Assembly (NCBI GenBank): GCA_905201895.1
Contig: CAJKPX010000013.1
Location: 1-52,537 of the forward strand
Direction of reading: 5' to 3'
DNA from: an uncultured Eubacteriales bacterium
Lineage (GTDB): Bacteria > Bacillota > Clostridia > Oscillospirales > CAG-272
DNA length: 52,537 bases
The notes below the pieces were generated by a model. The model ran no database searches. It was not told the origin of the DNA and was given only the letters and a program-made list of their open reading frames with translations. Of the stretch, positions 8,324 through 19,245 are shown piece after piece. Position 1 is the first letter of the stretch; every line of letters begins with the position of its first letter. The translations under genes and the position numbers were made by a program.

Positions 8324-8379
8324 TGGCGGAGGGAAAGGGATTCGAACCCTTGTGGGCGGGTGCCCAAACGGTTTTCAAG
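8324..8379 (-). pseudogene. 3' half of a tRNA-Ser gene (attL-like)
   Basis: On the minus strand this runs from the anticodon loop CTTGAAA (8379-8373, anticodon TGA) through ACCGT of the anticodon stem, a long serine-type variable arm, a T arm with GTTCGAAT, the acceptor strand TCCCTCC, discriminator G and encoded CCA. No D arm or 5' acceptor strand lies upstream, so it is half a gene. The missing 5' half probably lies at 39254-39294. Breakage exactly in the anticodon loop is typical of tyrosine-integrase attachment. Confidence 0.75.
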
Positions 8380-8863
8380 GCACAATAACCCATCGGAAAA
8401 TGACGGATTTTGCGCGAAGATAACAGACGATAAAAGAAGCTGAAACCCCAGTGTTTACAAGGGTTTTCGGCTCTTTTTTGTTCGAACCTCGAAAAATCCC
8501 TTACGCCATAAGGGATACCGATTTCTAAAAATATTTCTAAAAATTTTTTAGAAATTCTTTTAGAAATGAACCCCCGTTTGTGTAGCCCCTGCCACCGAGT
8601 GACAGGAACCGCCATGTGCTTTTCTGCTGATATTATAGCATAAAATCGTGAAATCTTCAAGTAGGTTTCGTCACATAAAGTGTACAATATTTGTGACAAA
8701 AAATTGCATTCGTCGGAATTAGTATGCAATATATCCGACGAGATGATGATATTTATGGAATATTTTGCAGCTCAAACAAGCAAAATGTTCCCTAATTTAT
8801 CTACTCACAAGAATTAAATTTCCGTTTTGCTTCGACCAAGATGGTTGCTTTTTGAAAATTTTA
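8380..8863. other. Gene-free left flank of island with att-like repeats
   Basis: No credible gene is seen. At 8522-8566 four copies of a 9-mer occur: TTTCTAAAA at 8522 and 8534, and its complement TTTTAGAAA at 8546 and 8558. The same 9-mer recurs at 39150-39170 near the other tRNA half, which resembles arm-type integrase sites. A stretch with gtgtttacaagg (near 8450) also recurs near 39208. A dyad-rich segment follows up to the promoter of the next gene. Confidence 0.5.
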
Positions 8864-8912
8864 TCTAAATTTTAGATATTTTGTTGATTTTATCGTTTTT
8901 ATGTGTTATAAT
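8864..8912 (+). promoter_or_regulatory. Promoter and putative operator of the type I RM operon
   Basis: TTGATT (8884-8889), 17-bp spacer and TATAAT (8907-8912) form a good sigma-A promoter. Immediately upstream is a 15-bp dyad, ATCTAAA-T-TTTAGAT (8864-8878), a plausible site for the XRE protein encoded by the first gene. Confidence 0.7.
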
Positions 8913-8951
8913 AAATCAATTAGATTTTTAATTCATAGGAAGGAGCTATTT

Positions 8952-9167
8952 ATGGCTGTTTGCTACAAAAAACTGTGGAAACTTCTGATTGACAAGAATA
9001 TGAACAAAACCGAGCTGAGAATGGCGTCGGGCATCACTACCACTGCCCTCGCAAAACTCGGCAGAGATGAGAACGTTAATACCGAGGTTCTTGCAAAGAT
9101 TTGCAAAACGCTTGATTGCAAGATCGAAGATATTATGGAAATGGTTCCGGACGAGGAGGAGAAATAA
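8952..9167 (+). CDS. XRE/Cro-type regulator at head of type I RM operon
   Basis: This 71-residue DNA-binding protein starts at MAVCYKKLWK with AGGAG upstream; the extension to 8901 has no ribosome site. The helix-turn-helix is visible as NKTELRMASGITTTALAKLGRDENVN (residues about 18-43), the short Cro-like form often placed before hsdM. It ends 2 nt before hsdM. By analogy with restriction controller proteins it probably regulates its own operon through the dyad at 8864-8878; this is inferred. Confidence 0.8.
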   Translation: MAVCYKKLWKLLIDKNMNKTELRMASGITTTALAKLGRDENVNTEVLAKICKTLDCKIEDIMEMVPDEEEK

Positions 9168-9169
9168 CA

Positions 9170-10744
9170 ATGGCTGACATCAAAAGAGATGCAGAGCGTG
9201 AAGAGCTCTTCAGAACGATATATAAAATAGCAACCGACCTCGTTCACGCAGGTCACGTATCCGAGTGGGATTTCAAATCCTACGTTCTTGGCACGATGTT
9301 CTATCGTTATATTTCCGAGAACTTTACCGCATACATCAATGCAGGTGAACACGAAGCCGGAAACACCGATTTTGACTACACAAAGATGAGCGATGCCGAT
9401 GCAGAGATGGCACGCGAAGGCTTGATTCAGGAAAAGGGATTTTTTATTCTTCCTTCTGAGCTCTTCTGCAACGTCCGTACCCGTGCGGACAAGGACGAAA
9501 ACCTTAACGAAACCCTTGAGCGCGTATTCCGCCATATTGAGGAAAGCGCATCAAGCGGTGACGCTGAAAATGACTTCGCAGGTCTGTTCGATGATTTTGA
9601 CGTCAACAGCAAATCCATTGGTGAAACCGTTGCCAAGAGAAACAAGGTGCTGGCAGAGCTTCTTAACGGAGTGGCGCAGATGCCCCTCTTTGCTACCGAG
9701 GGTATCAATCCCGACCTGTTCGGTGATGCCTATGAGTATCTGATGGGTATGTACGCTGCCAACGCAGGTAAAAAAGGCGGTCAGTATTTCACCCCTGCCG
9801 ACGTCTCCGAGCTTCTCGCTCGTCTCGGTACGATTGGCAAGACTCGTATTAACAAAGCATACGACCCGGCTTGCGGCTCGGGATCTCTGCTTTTGAAGGT
9901 TGAGAAGGTGCTCGGCAAGGAGAATGTTGAGCGTGGATTCTACGGTCAGGAGATCGACCTTACTACCTACAACCTTTGCCGTATCAATATGTTCCTCCAC
10001 AATATCGAATTCGATAAGTTCAACATTGTGCGCGAGGACACCTTGCTTTCTCCCATGCACTGGGATGACCAGCCCTTTGAGCTGATCGTATCCAATCCTC
10101 CTTTCTCCGTTCCGTGGGAGGGAGATAAGAATCCTCTCCTCATCAATGACCCTCGTTTCTCTCCCGCCGGAGTGTTGGCTCCTGCATCCAAGGGAGATAT
10201 GGCGTTTATTATGCACAGTCTTTCTTGGTTGGCAAACAATGGTGCGGCGGCAATCGTATGCTTCCCCGGCATTATGTACCGTAGCGGTGCGGAGCAGAAG
10301 ATCCGTAAATACCTCGTTGATAATAACTACGTGGATGCCATCATTCAGCTTCCGTCGAACCTTTTCCTCAACGTTACCATTTCGGTTGATATTATGGTGC
10401 TTCGCAAGAATAAGACCGATAACTCCATTATGTTTGTAGATGCTTCGAGGGAGTGTGTAAAGGTCACGAAAAACAACCGTCTTGCTCCCGAAAACATTAC
10501 GAACATTGTTTCCGCGGTTGCAGAGAGAAAAGATATTCCCCACTTCTGCCGTCTTGTACCCAATGCCGAGGTTGGCAGCAAGGAGAATGCTTATAACCTT
10601 TCCGTTTCTACATACGTTGAAGCCGAGGATACGCGTGAGGTTGTGGATATTGTTAAGCTCAACGCTGAGCTTAAAGTAATTGTTGCAAGAGAGCAAGTAT
10701 TGCGCGAGGAAATTGACAGAATTATTGCGGAGATTGAGGGATAA
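9170..10744 (+). CDS. hsdM: Type I restriction enzyme, methyltransferase subunit HsdM
   Basis: This 524-residue protein methylates adenine in the HsdM2S complex. The N-terminal HsdM helical domain (EWDFKSYVLGTMFYRYISENF near 32-52) is followed by GGQYFTPADVSELLA, AdoMet motif I DPACGSGSLLLK (232-243) and catalytic NPPFS (309-313). Length and order match the family. The ATG at 9170 is preceded by GAGGAGGAG; longer in-frame reading overlaps the regulator gene and is rejected. It is followed after 3 nt by an unusual HEPN-like gene instead of directly by hsdS. Confidence 0.95.
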   Translation: MADIKRDAEREELFRTIYKIATDLVHAGHVSEWDFKSYVLGTMFYRYISENFTAYINAGEHEAGNTDFDYTKMSDADAEMAREGLIQEKGFFILPSELFCNVRTRADKDENLNETLERVFRHIEESASSGDAENDFAGLFDDFDVNSKSIGETVAKRNKVLAELLNGVAQMPLFATEGINPDLFGDAYEYLMGMYAANAGKKGGQYFTPADVSELLARLGTIGKTRINKAYDPACGSGSLLLKVEKVLGKENVERGFYGQEIDLTTYNLCRINMFLHNIEFDKFNIVREDTLLSPMHWDDQPFELIVSNPPFSVPWEGDKNPLLINDPRFSPAGVLAPASKGDMAFIMHSLSWLANNGAAAIVCFPGIMYRSGAEQKIRKYLVDNNYVDAIIQLPSNLFLNVTISVDIMVLRKNKTDNSIMFVDASRECVKVTKNNRLAPENITNIVSAVAERKDIPHFCRLVPNAEVGSKENAYNLSVSTYVEAEDTREVVDIVKLNAELKVIVAREQVLREEIDRIIAEIEG

Positions 10745-10747
10745 AGT

Positions 10748-11642
10748 ATGCGCGAATGGGAACTTGCAAGGTATTTAATTGATGCTAAAAAGAAGATAGA
10801 TACCTTGTGTTTTATAAGGGATTTTCAAAATCGCCTTTGCAATTTCAATTTGCGCGAAAAAATAGCGTGGACTTGTCAGCAATTTTATATTAACTGCTGC
10901 GTTGTGTTGGATAAATGTTTTCCAAAGGATAAAAAGAAAATTATATCGGATCCTATCATAGAGAGAATTTACTATGAGAGAGATAAGAATGCTGCTCATA
11001 AAGACGAATCATATAGACAACAGAAGTTCAACACTCCCGACGAGTTAATTGACATAATGAAAAAACAGATTGAAAAAGTTAAAGATTTATGCGCGGACTT
11101 TCTTCCTTCTGTGCTTACATTGAACTATGTATCACACGATAAAGAACTGTTTCGTTATGTCTATCGTATAACACCTGATATAGAACAAGATATTTTCAAA
11201 ATTAAGTATCCACAAAGCACCTTTCATTCTTATCAATTATCCCAAGAAGGTCAGCACTATTTGCGCAGATTTAGCACAGAAGAACGGGATAGAAGAACTG
11301 CACAAATGTTTGGGTATGATTACGATAAAGTTTTAGAGCGTGCCATACTTGATAGTGTTGATGATATTCGTGAACTTTCTGAAGAAGAAAAAAATCGCCA
11401 AGCAGTAATGATTGAAAATGGACTAAATAGTAAAGAAGGCTTGCAGAATAGGCAAGATTCTTGTATTAAAATCAATGTATTGTTTAATCAGAATATATGG
11501 GTTACACCAAATGAAAACAGCCTAAGAATAATTGAAAGTTTACAGACTCTTGGATTTTTGGATGAATTTGAATTGGTAAATTGGGAAGCAATGGAGAACG
11601 AGGAAAATAGGCGAAAAATCCTTGAGATAATGGAGAAAACGA

Positions 11643-11656
<14 letters not shown>
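10748..11656 (+). CDS. HEPN-like protein inserted between hsdM and hsdS
   Basis: This 302-residue protein has an N-terminal helical region with RDKNAAHKDE (about residues 78-87), an Rx5H motif as in HEPN ribonucleases and AbiU2-like proteins. The C-terminal half is charged and not recognised. It begins 3 nt after hsdM and overlaps hsdS by 14 nt, so it is translated with the restriction genes. A guess is an RNase that acts when restriction fails, or a specificity-associated accessory factor. No homologue can be named with confidence, and the AT-rich codon use differs from that of hsdM. Confidence 0.5.
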
Positions 11657-12935
<1,279 letters not shown>

Positions 12936-12948
12936 GCTTTGTCAGTAT

Positions 12949-13506
12949 GTGTTTGGTTACTTTTATGTAACTTTGAACGAAATTTCCGAAAACCACGATA
13001 GCAAGCGTAAGCCTGTAACAAGCGGAGACCGTGTAGCAGGAGAGTATCCCTATTACGGTGCTTCCGGTATTGTTGACTATGTGGACGGATACATTTTTGA
13101 CGGTGATTATTTGCTCGTTTCGGAGGACGGAAACAATCTTCTTGCGCGCAGTACACCTATAGCGTTTTCGATTTCAGGCAAGAACTGGGTAAACAACCAC
13201 GCCCACGTTTTGAAATTTGATAATTATGCTACAAGAAGATTTGTGGAGTTTTATTTGAATTCCATTGACCTTTCTTCGTACATTTCCGGCGGAGCACAGC
13301 CCAAGCTGAATCAAAAACAACTGAACAGCATTCCCATTTCGCTTCCGCCCATCGCAGAACAAGAGCGTATCGTTACCATTCTTGACCGTTTTGACACACT
13401 CTGCACGGATATCACAAACGGACTCCCGGCAGAAATAGCCGCAAGGCAAAAACAATACGAATATTACAGAGATAAATTACTAACTTTTAAGGAAAAGAAA
13501 GATTAA
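12949..13506 (+). CDS. hsdS: HsdS third recognition domain, out of frame (phase-variable extension)
   Basis: This frame codes for one recognition domain plus one conserved region (EQERIVTILDRFDTLCTDI, KQYEYYRDKLLTF). It stays open leftward through the AG tract (coding GADEALIKLCQYVFGYF just after it), so it is the continuation of HsdS and not an independent gene. The GTG at 12949 is only a nominal start without a clear ribosome site. In the fused state HsdS would have three recognition domains. Alternatively it is a half-HsdS translated on its own that pairs with another half. Confidence 0.75.
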   Translation: MFGYFYVTLNEISENHDSKRKPVTSGDRVAGEYPYYGASGIVDYVDGYIFDGDYLLVSEDGNNLLARSTPIAFSISGKNWVNNHAHVLKFDNYATRRFVEFYLNSIDLSSYISGGAQPKLNQKQLNSIPISLPPIAEQERIVTILDRFDTLCTDITNGLPAEIAARQKQYEYYRDKLLTFKEKKD

Positions 13507-14138
13507 TGGCTAAAGAACGAAAAAAGAAAAATTCTCCGCAATCGACCACACCGATAAATGTGTCTCTTCCCGTCGGCATGAGTGCCGAAGAAATGCAATA
13601 CGTTATCGCAAAAGCTCTGGTTGAGGCAGAGGAGCTGAAGGAACAAAAGAAAAACGAACAACGAGAGAAAGAGCACGCAGAATGGCGCAAAGATATCGGA
13701 TATAAGGATTACTCCGATAAAACGCCGTTTAAGAAAGGCATTCTTACCTTTTTCAATCGCCTGTTCTGCTTTTTCAAGGTGATGTTTATTCCTGCGAAAA
13801 AGGTCAAGGGCGATATGGCATCTTTCGGATTGCTGCAAATGAGCGTAAGTGCATGCTTTTCTTTGGCAAAGTTCATTTCCTTCCTTGCGTTTATACTTCT
13901 GTTCTTTGGTGGCATAGCATCGTTCTTCATTCCGTTGGAAACAGCGATCCCTTGGACAACAAGTGTGTGGTGTATCTTTATTGGCTTTGGATGCTTCATG
14001 TTTTCACGTATGTTCAGAATGGCAAGCATTGAAATCCAAAAGATCGAGGATAGAAATTATCTGTTCGGCATTTTCGCATCGCTGGCGTCCATCGTTTCTA
14101 TAATCATTGCAATTGTATCAATTGCGAAAGGAGGCTAA
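13506..14138 (+). CDS. Membrane protein of unknown function inside type I RM operon
   Basis: This 210-residue protein has a lysine-rich N-terminus, a charged helix (about 38-62) and three hydrophobic segments (about 118-140, 147-168 and 187-208). No family is recognised. Its ATG overlaps the last base of the HsdS stop codon (TAATG) and its stop lies 1 nt before hsdR, so it is a fixed member of the operon. Membrane proteins are not part of classical type I enzymes. It could anchor the complex or act as a pore-type effector; both are guesses. Confidence 0.6.
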   Translation: MAKERKKKNSPQSTTPINVSLPVGMSAEEMQYVIAKALVEAEELKEQKKNEQREKEHAEWRKDIGYKDYSDKTPFKKGILTFFNRLFCFFKVMFIPAKKVKGDMASFGLLQMSVSACFSLAKFISFLAFILLFFGGIASFFIPLETAIPWTTSVWCIFIGFGCFMFSRMFRMASIEIQKIEDRNYLFGIFASLASIVSIIIAIVSIAKGG

Positions 14139-14139
14139 T

Positions 14140-17100
14140 ATGAGTTATTTTAATATCGTTGCCCAAAGTAGCGAGAGCACTGTTGTAACTGAATATAAGC
14201 CACAGGACAAGCGTTCTGACGCTTATCAGAGCGAGGCACAATTGGAAGCGGAGTTTATACGCCTCCTTGTTGAGCTTGGGTATGAACGCCTTACCATACA
14301 TAAAGACAAGGATCTGATTGAGAACCTCCGTCTTCAGCTTGAAAAACTGAACGATTATCAGTTTACCAATGACGAGTGGAATCGCTTTTTCGGTGAGGTT
14401 CTCGCCAACTCCAAGGACGGCATCGTTGAAAAGACACGCCTTATTCAAGAAGACCACGTTCAGGTTTTGCGCCGTGATAACGGAGAGAGCAAGAACATTA
14501 TGCTGATTGATAAGAAGTGCATCCATAACAACAAGGCGCAGGTTATCAATCAATATGTTGTTTCTACCGAAGACGGAGCGAAGCACGATAATCGTTACGA
14601 TGTTACGATTCTTGTAAACGGTCTCCCTCTTATTCATATTGAGCTCAAGCGCCGTGGCGTTCCGATTCGTGAGGCATTCAACCAGATCAACCGCTATCAG
14701 CGAGATAGTTTTTGGGCGGCATCCGGTCTTTATGAATTTGTGCAAATATTCGTTGTATCCAACGGCACAAACACAAAATATTATTCTAATACAACTCGCT
14801 TCAATCATATTAAGGATGCGAACTCCAATAAGGCAAAGAAGGAAAAGACAAGCAACAGCTTTGAGTTTACTTCCTTCTGGGCAGATGCCAACAACCGCAT
14901 TATTCCCGACCTTGTGGACTTCACAAAGACGTTCTTTGCAAAGCATACGATACTGAATATCCTTACAAGGTACTGCGTATTTACGGCTGAAAATATGCTC
15001 CTGGTTATGCGTCCGTATCAGATCGTCGCAACCGAGCGGATTCTCAACCGCATTGAGATTGCCAACAACTATAAGAAGTACGGTCACGTAGCAGGCGGCG
15101 GTTACATTTGGCATACTACGGGAAGCGGTAAGACCCTGACCTCCTTCAAAACGGCACAGCTTGCGTCCAAGCTCGACTATATCGATAAGGTTCTGTTTGT
15201 CGTTGACCGTAAAGACCTCGACTACCAGACCATGAAGGAATATGACCGCTTTGAAAAGGGTGCGGCAAACAGCAATACCTCTACCGCAGTTTTGAAAAAA
15301 CAGCTTGAGGATGATAATGCTAAGATCATTATCACCACCATTCAAAAGCTCGCTACGTTTATCAAAAAGAATGCAGGTCATACTGTTTTCGATAAGCGCA
15401 TCGTAATTATTTTTGACGAGTGCCACCGTAGCCAATTCGGTGATATGCACCAAGCAATTACCAAGTATTTTAAGAAATATCATCTGTTCGGCTTTACCGG
15501 AACACCTATTTTTGCCGTCAATGCAGGTGTGAGCAAGAATCCCACGCTTCGTACAACCGAGCAAGCTTTTGGTGACCAGTTGCACACCTACACCATCGTA
15601 GACGCCATTAATGATAAAAACGTGCTTCCTTTCCGTGTGGATTATATCAAAACGATGGATATGGAGCCGGATATTGATGATAAAGAGGTTTGGGACATCA
15701 ATCGAGAAAAGGCGTTCCTCGCTCCCGAGCGTATTCGTCTCGTAACCGAATATATCCTTGCCAATTTCGATAGAAAAACCTATCGTGGCGACAAAACCTA
15801 TACCTTTAACGTTCTGCAAAATATCGCTGACGTTGCTTCCGCAAGCGGTAGACAAGCTATAGAGGAAGTCAAGGCAAAGCAGAGAGTGAGCGGATTCAAC
15901 TCCATTTTTGCAGTTTCCTCGGTAGAAGCAGCTCGGCTTTACTATGCGGAATTTATGAGGCAGATGGAAGAGACTCCTCAAAAACGTCTTAAGATAGCGG
16001 TGATTTACAGCTATGGCGCAAACGAAGAAGAGACGGACGGAATCCTTGACGAGGAAAACTCCGAGGATGCAAGCGCACTTAATGCCACAGACCGTGACTT
16101 CCTTGAAAAAGCTATTGCCGAGTATAACGCTATGTTCCATACGAACTATTCCACCGACGGCGATAGATTCCAAAGCTATTATAAAGACGTCTCACTCCGT
16201 ATGAAGAACAAGGAGCTTGACCTGCTTATCGTTGTCAATATGTTCCTTACGGGATTTGATGCTACAACGCTCAATACTCTGTGGGTCGATAAAAACCTCA
16301 AGATGCACGGCTTGATTCAGGCATATTCCCGTACAAACCGAATTCTCAACTCCATCAAAACCTTTGGTAATATCGTTTGCTTCCGTAATCTGCAAAAACG
16401 TACCGATGACGCTATTTCCTTGTTCGGCGATAAAGAGGCTGGCGGTATCGTTCTAATGCGCGGATATAAAGATTATTACGAGGGCTACGATGATAACGAT
16501 AATAAGCACCACCCCGGTTATGTGGAAATGATTGACGAGCTGGTTACAAAATTCCCGTTGTCCGAGGAGCGTATTACCGGGGAGCAACGCCAGAAAGAGT
16601 TTATCGTTCTGTTCGGTGCTGTGCTTCGTATGCGTAATCTACTGACTTCTTTCGACGAGTTTGCAGAAAACGAAATTCTTTCCGAGCGTGATCTGCAGGA
16701 CTATCTCGGCAGATACCAAGACCTTCGTGATGAATGGAGAAACAAGAAAACCACGGGCGACAAAGAGGATATTACTGATGATATCGTATTTGAAATCGAG
16801 CTGATAAAGCAGATTGAGATCAATATCGATTATATCCTTATGCTCGTGCAGAAGTATCATGATTCGCATTGTGATGATAAGGAAGTCCTTATTACTATTC
16901 GTAAGGCTGTCGATGCAAGCCCTGAACTCCGAAGCAAAAAGGCGCTTATCGAATCCTTTATTGCGGGTATCAACGACGTTTCCGATGTTATGGTTGAGTG
17001 GCGTTCTTTCGTTGCAGAACAACGGGAATCCGATCTTCAGCAAATCATAACAGAAGAAAAACTCAAACCCGAAGAAACGAGAAAGTTTATTGAAACAGCT

Positions 17101-17253
17101 TTCCGCGATGGTTCTGTCAAAACCACAGGCACGGATATCGATAAGCTGATGCCGCCTATGACTCGTTTCGGCGGTGGCAATCGTGCCGAAAAGAAACAAG
17201 GCATTATTGCAAAGTTGCTTGGGTTCTTTGAGAAGTATTTTGGAATTGGATAA
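14140..17253 (+). CDS. hsdR: Type I restriction enzyme, endonuclease/translocase subunit HsdR
   Basis: This 1037-residue ATP-driven translocase cuts unmodified DNA. The nuclease domain shows D in RYDVTILVNG (about 153) and the ELK triad in HIELKRRG (about 168-170) of PD-(D/E)XK enzymes. Helicase motifs are HTTGSGKT (325-332), DECHRSQFG (426-434), GFTGTPIF (451-458), FLTGFDA and QAYSRTNR. Length is normal and no break is seen. The ATG follows AAAGGAGG; a start 33 bases earlier would overlap the membrane protein gene. Its restriction activity depends on whichever HsdS variant is made. Confidence 0.95.
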   Translation: MSYFNIVAQSSESTVVTEYKPQDKRSDAYQSEAQLEAEFIRLLVELGYERLTIHKDKDLIENLRLQLEKLNDYQFTNDEWNRFFGEVLANSKDGIVEKTRLIQEDHVQVLRRDNGESKNIMLIDKKCIHNNKAQVINQYVVSTEDGAKHDNRYDVTILVNGLPLIHIELKRRGVPIREAFNQINRYQRDSFWAASGLYEFVQIFVVSNGTNTKYYSNTTRFNHIKDANSNKAKKEKTSNSFEFTSFWADANNRIIPDLVDFTKTFFAKHTILNILTRYCVFTAENMLLVMRPYQIVATERILNRIEIANNYKKYGHVAGGGYIWHTTGSGKTLTSFKTAQLASKLDYIDKVLFVVDRKDLDYQTMKEYDRFEKGAANSNTSTAVLKKQLEDDNAKIIITTIQKLATFIKKNAGHTVFDKRIVIIFDECHRSQFGDMHQAITKYFKKYHLFGFTGTPIFAVNAGVSKNPTLRTTEQAFGDQLHTYTIVDAINDKNVLPFRVDYIKTMDMEPDIDDKEVWDINREKAFLAPERIRLVTEYILANFDRKTYRGDKTYTFNVLQNIADVASASGRQAIEEVKAKQRVSGFNSIFAVSSVEAARLYYAEFMRQMEETPQKRLKIAVIYSYGANEEETDGILDEENSEDASALNATDRDFLEKAIAEYNAMFHTNYSTDGDRFQSYYKDVSLRMKNKELDLLIVVNMFLTGFDATTLNTLWVDKNLKMHGLIQAYSRTNRILNSIKTFGNIVCFRNLQKRTDDAISLFGDKEAGGIVLMRGYKDYYEGYDDNDNKHHPGYVEMIDELVTKFPLSEERITGEQRQKEFIVLFGAVLRMRNLLTSFDEFAENEILSERDLQDYLGRYQDLRDEWRNKKTTGDKEDITDDIVFEIELIKQIEINIDYILMLVQKYHDSHCDDKEVLITIRKAVDASPELRSKKALIESFIAGINDVSDVMVEWRSFVAEQRESDLQQIITEEKLKPEETRKFIETAFRDGSVKTTGTDIDKLMPPMTRFGGGNRAEKKQGIIAKLLGFFEKYFGIG

Positions 17254-17280
17254 AATCTGTTTGAACAAATAGGAGAAGTT

Positions 17281-18351
17281 ATGGCAGGAAAAGGCGTTAT
17301 ATATATTCTCACAAACCCGTCCTTCCCTCAATATGTAAAGATCGGCTATGCCGACGATGTGGAAACTCGTTTAAAAGATCTCAATAGAAGTGAGTGCATC
17401 CCGTTTGCCTTCCGCATTTATGCTACATATGAGGTTGAGGAGCGTTTGACGGACTTGAAACTCCATGCATTGATAGACCAACTCAATCCAAGTCTGCGCT
17501 CCATTGATGAGGTTGGCGGTAAAAAGCGTGTACGTGAGTTTTATGCGATGTCGAAGGAACAGGCATATTCTATCCTTGAAACGATTGCTATTCTCGGTGG
17601 TCGCAAGGACAGGCTTCACCTGTACGAGCCTACCACGGAGGAGAAGAAGAACGAGAATTTGGCACAGGAGATTGAGGAAGAACACATCGAGCGTCTTTCT
17701 CCGTTTGCATTCTCCAAATGCAAAATCCCCGTGGGTGCAACAATTACGTTCATTCATCAGGGCAATGCCAACTCCGGCGCACAATGTACTGTAGTGGATG
17801 ATAAAACGGTTGACTATCAGGGGCGCAGACTATCCCTCTCCGCCCTTGCAACCGAGTTGACAGGAAGCAAATGGGGCGTTGCCGGACCGCGCTATTTCAA
17901 ATATAACGGTGTATGGCTGAACGAGCTCCGTGCAAAAGAAGAAGGCTGGAAGGTGACCTCTCGCCTCGATGACGTGTGGATCATTCCTTGCAATCCCAAG
18001 TATTACGATATCGTCACTACATTTGATAACCTTGATGTAATCGAATGGAGTCAATCTACCAACACGACCGTTGGCGATACTGTGTACATATACGTCGGGG
18101 AGAAATACAAGTCGATTATGTTCAAATGCGAGGTTATCGCAGCCGATCAGTATGGTAACAGGTCTACCGATGATTATCCGTACTACAAAGAGTTGGCGAA
18201 AGATCCCGATGCACGATATATGAAGCTGAAATTGGTTGAGAAATACCCGGTCGGGCAGTATCCGCTGAAGGAACTCAAAGAAAACGGCCTTACGAGCGTT
18301 CAAGGACGGAGCAAAGCAACCGTGCAGCTAATGAAGTATTTAGAAAAATAA
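17281..18351 (+). CDS. GIY-YIG / RAMA / EVE-like fusion, possible modification-sensing nuclease
   Basis: This 356-residue protein has a T5orf172-type GIY-YIG nuclease at about 1-100 (GVIYIL, YVKIGYA, DVETRL, E in REFYAM). A RAMA/DUF4357-like domain follows at about 138-220 (PFAFSKCKIPVGATI, YQGRRLSLSALA). The last part, about 231-345, is EVE/PUA-like (VWIIPCNPKYYDI, IEWSQS, VGDTVYIYVG). RAMA and EVE domains are predicted or known readers of modified bases. A nuclease joined to two readers suggests type IV-like cutting of modified DNA, complementing the type I system 27 nt upstream. Its ATG has AGGAG upstream. Confidence 0.75.
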   Translation: MAGKGVIYILTNPSFPQYVKIGYADDVETRLKDLNRSECIPFAFRIYATYEVEERLTDLKLHALIDQLNPSLRSIDEVGGKKRVREFYAMSKEQAYSILETIAILGGRKDRLHLYEPTTEEKKNENLAQEIEEEHIERLSPFAFSKCKIPVGATITFIHQGNANSGAQCTVVDDKTVDYQGRRLSLSALATELTGSKWGVAGPRYFKYNGVWLNELRAKEEGWKVTSRLDDVWIIPCNPKYYDIVTTFDNLDVIEWSQSTNTTVGDTVYIYVGEKYKSIMFKCEVIAADQYGNRSTDDYPYYKELAKDPDARYMKLKLVEKYPVGQYPLKELKENGLTSVQGRSKATVQLMKYLEK

Positions 18352-18364
18352 AAAGGATTTTTAA

Positions 18365-19228
18365 ATGGTACATCTTTCTTTTATAGAAAAACAAACGATT
18401 TATCGTCTGTTTGGAATTTCCGAAGGATTCATATTTAAGTATTGGAGTGATAGGGGCTACCATAGCAAGAACAATACCAAAGACATTATACTTGAAGCAT
18501 GCGGTATAAATATTTACGAGCACCCCGATTACAAATCTTTATCACAGCAAAAGTGTATAGAAAAAATATTTAACAATTGTTCACCTCATACAATTGCCAA
18601 ATTATTGGACACTCTATGTGAGTATTTTGCATTCAAAATGGGAACAGATTGCTGGTCATCAGAGGATGGTTATGATTACGAAGAGGTACAAAAAATCATT
18701 AAGCGATTGAAGACCGAATCCGTTGTTGATTTGCCGCAAAATAATAATATTCCAAATATTAATCTGCTTTTGGATGATATTAAATCAAACATAGAGAAAA
18801 ACACTCCCGAAATGGCTATAGATCGTCTATATACATTTTCAATAGAATTTTTCAAAGAAATATGCACAAAACACAATATAGCGCTTCAAGCGGACAGGAA
18901 CGGCAACTATACGTTGACTTATTTGGCAGCAACCTTAAAAAAATGGTATGAGGAAAATAATTTTTTTGAGTCTGATTTTGTTACAATAGCTATAGGACAT
19001 TCCTTAAGTTTATTCGACAAATTCAACTTCCTCAGAAACAATAAGAGTCCAGCGCATGCCAACATACTTCTAAACAAGACTGAATCTGAGTTTGTGGTTA
19101 GGCTTGTTGCGGATACCCTAATGTTTATACACAATGTGGAGAATTGCTCCAAAGCCACAAGCAATGTTGTGCCATGGGATGGTGGCTTTTTGTTCACCAA
19201 CTTCAATGATGATGACCTACCATTCTAA
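18365..19228 (+). CDS. Abortive-infection protein, AbiJ-like N-terminus with Abi_C (HEPN) domain
   Basis: This 287-residue protein ends with LRNNKSPAHANILL (about 227-240), the R..S.AH signature of the Abi_C HEPN-like domain. It is preceded by helices (LAATLKKWYEENNFF, ALSL-type) usual in this family. The N-terminal 110 residues (KQTIYRLFGISEGFIFKYW) resemble AbiJ-type N-terminal domains. Such proteins are thought to cut host RNA on phage infection. It starts 13 nt after the GIY-YIG gene with a weak GGA site and is likely the end of the defence operon. Confidence 0.7.
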   Translation: MVHLSFIEKQTIYRLFGISEGFIFKYWSDRGYHSKNNTKDIILEACGINIYEHPDYKSLSQQKCIEKIFNNCSPHTIAKLLDTLCEYFAFKMGTDCWSSEDGYDYEEVQKIIKRLKTESVVDLPQNNNIPNINLLLDDIKSNIEKNTPEMAIDRLYTFSIEFFKEICTKHNIALQADRNGNYTLTYLAATLKKWYEENNFFESDFVTIAIGHSLSLFDKFNFLRNNKSPAHANILLNKTESEFVVRLVADTLMFIHNVENCSKATSNVVPWDGGFLFTNFNDDDLPF

Positions 19229-19245
19229 AGCAAAGGAAAACCTCA

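Noticed and set aside
8265..8729. N-terminal extension of the glycosylase-like frame
   Set aside because: It reads through the terminator, tRNA half and att-like DNA; the AGGAGG-preceded ATG at 8264 is clearly the start.
12949..13506. Independent second hsdS gene
   Set aside because: There is no clear start or ribosome site, and the frame stays open back through the AG tract, so it is better seen as the out-of-frame end of hsdS.
14104..16173. Open frame of 689 codons on the minus strand
   Set aside because: It lies fully inside hsdR on the other strand and shows no motif or ribosome site.
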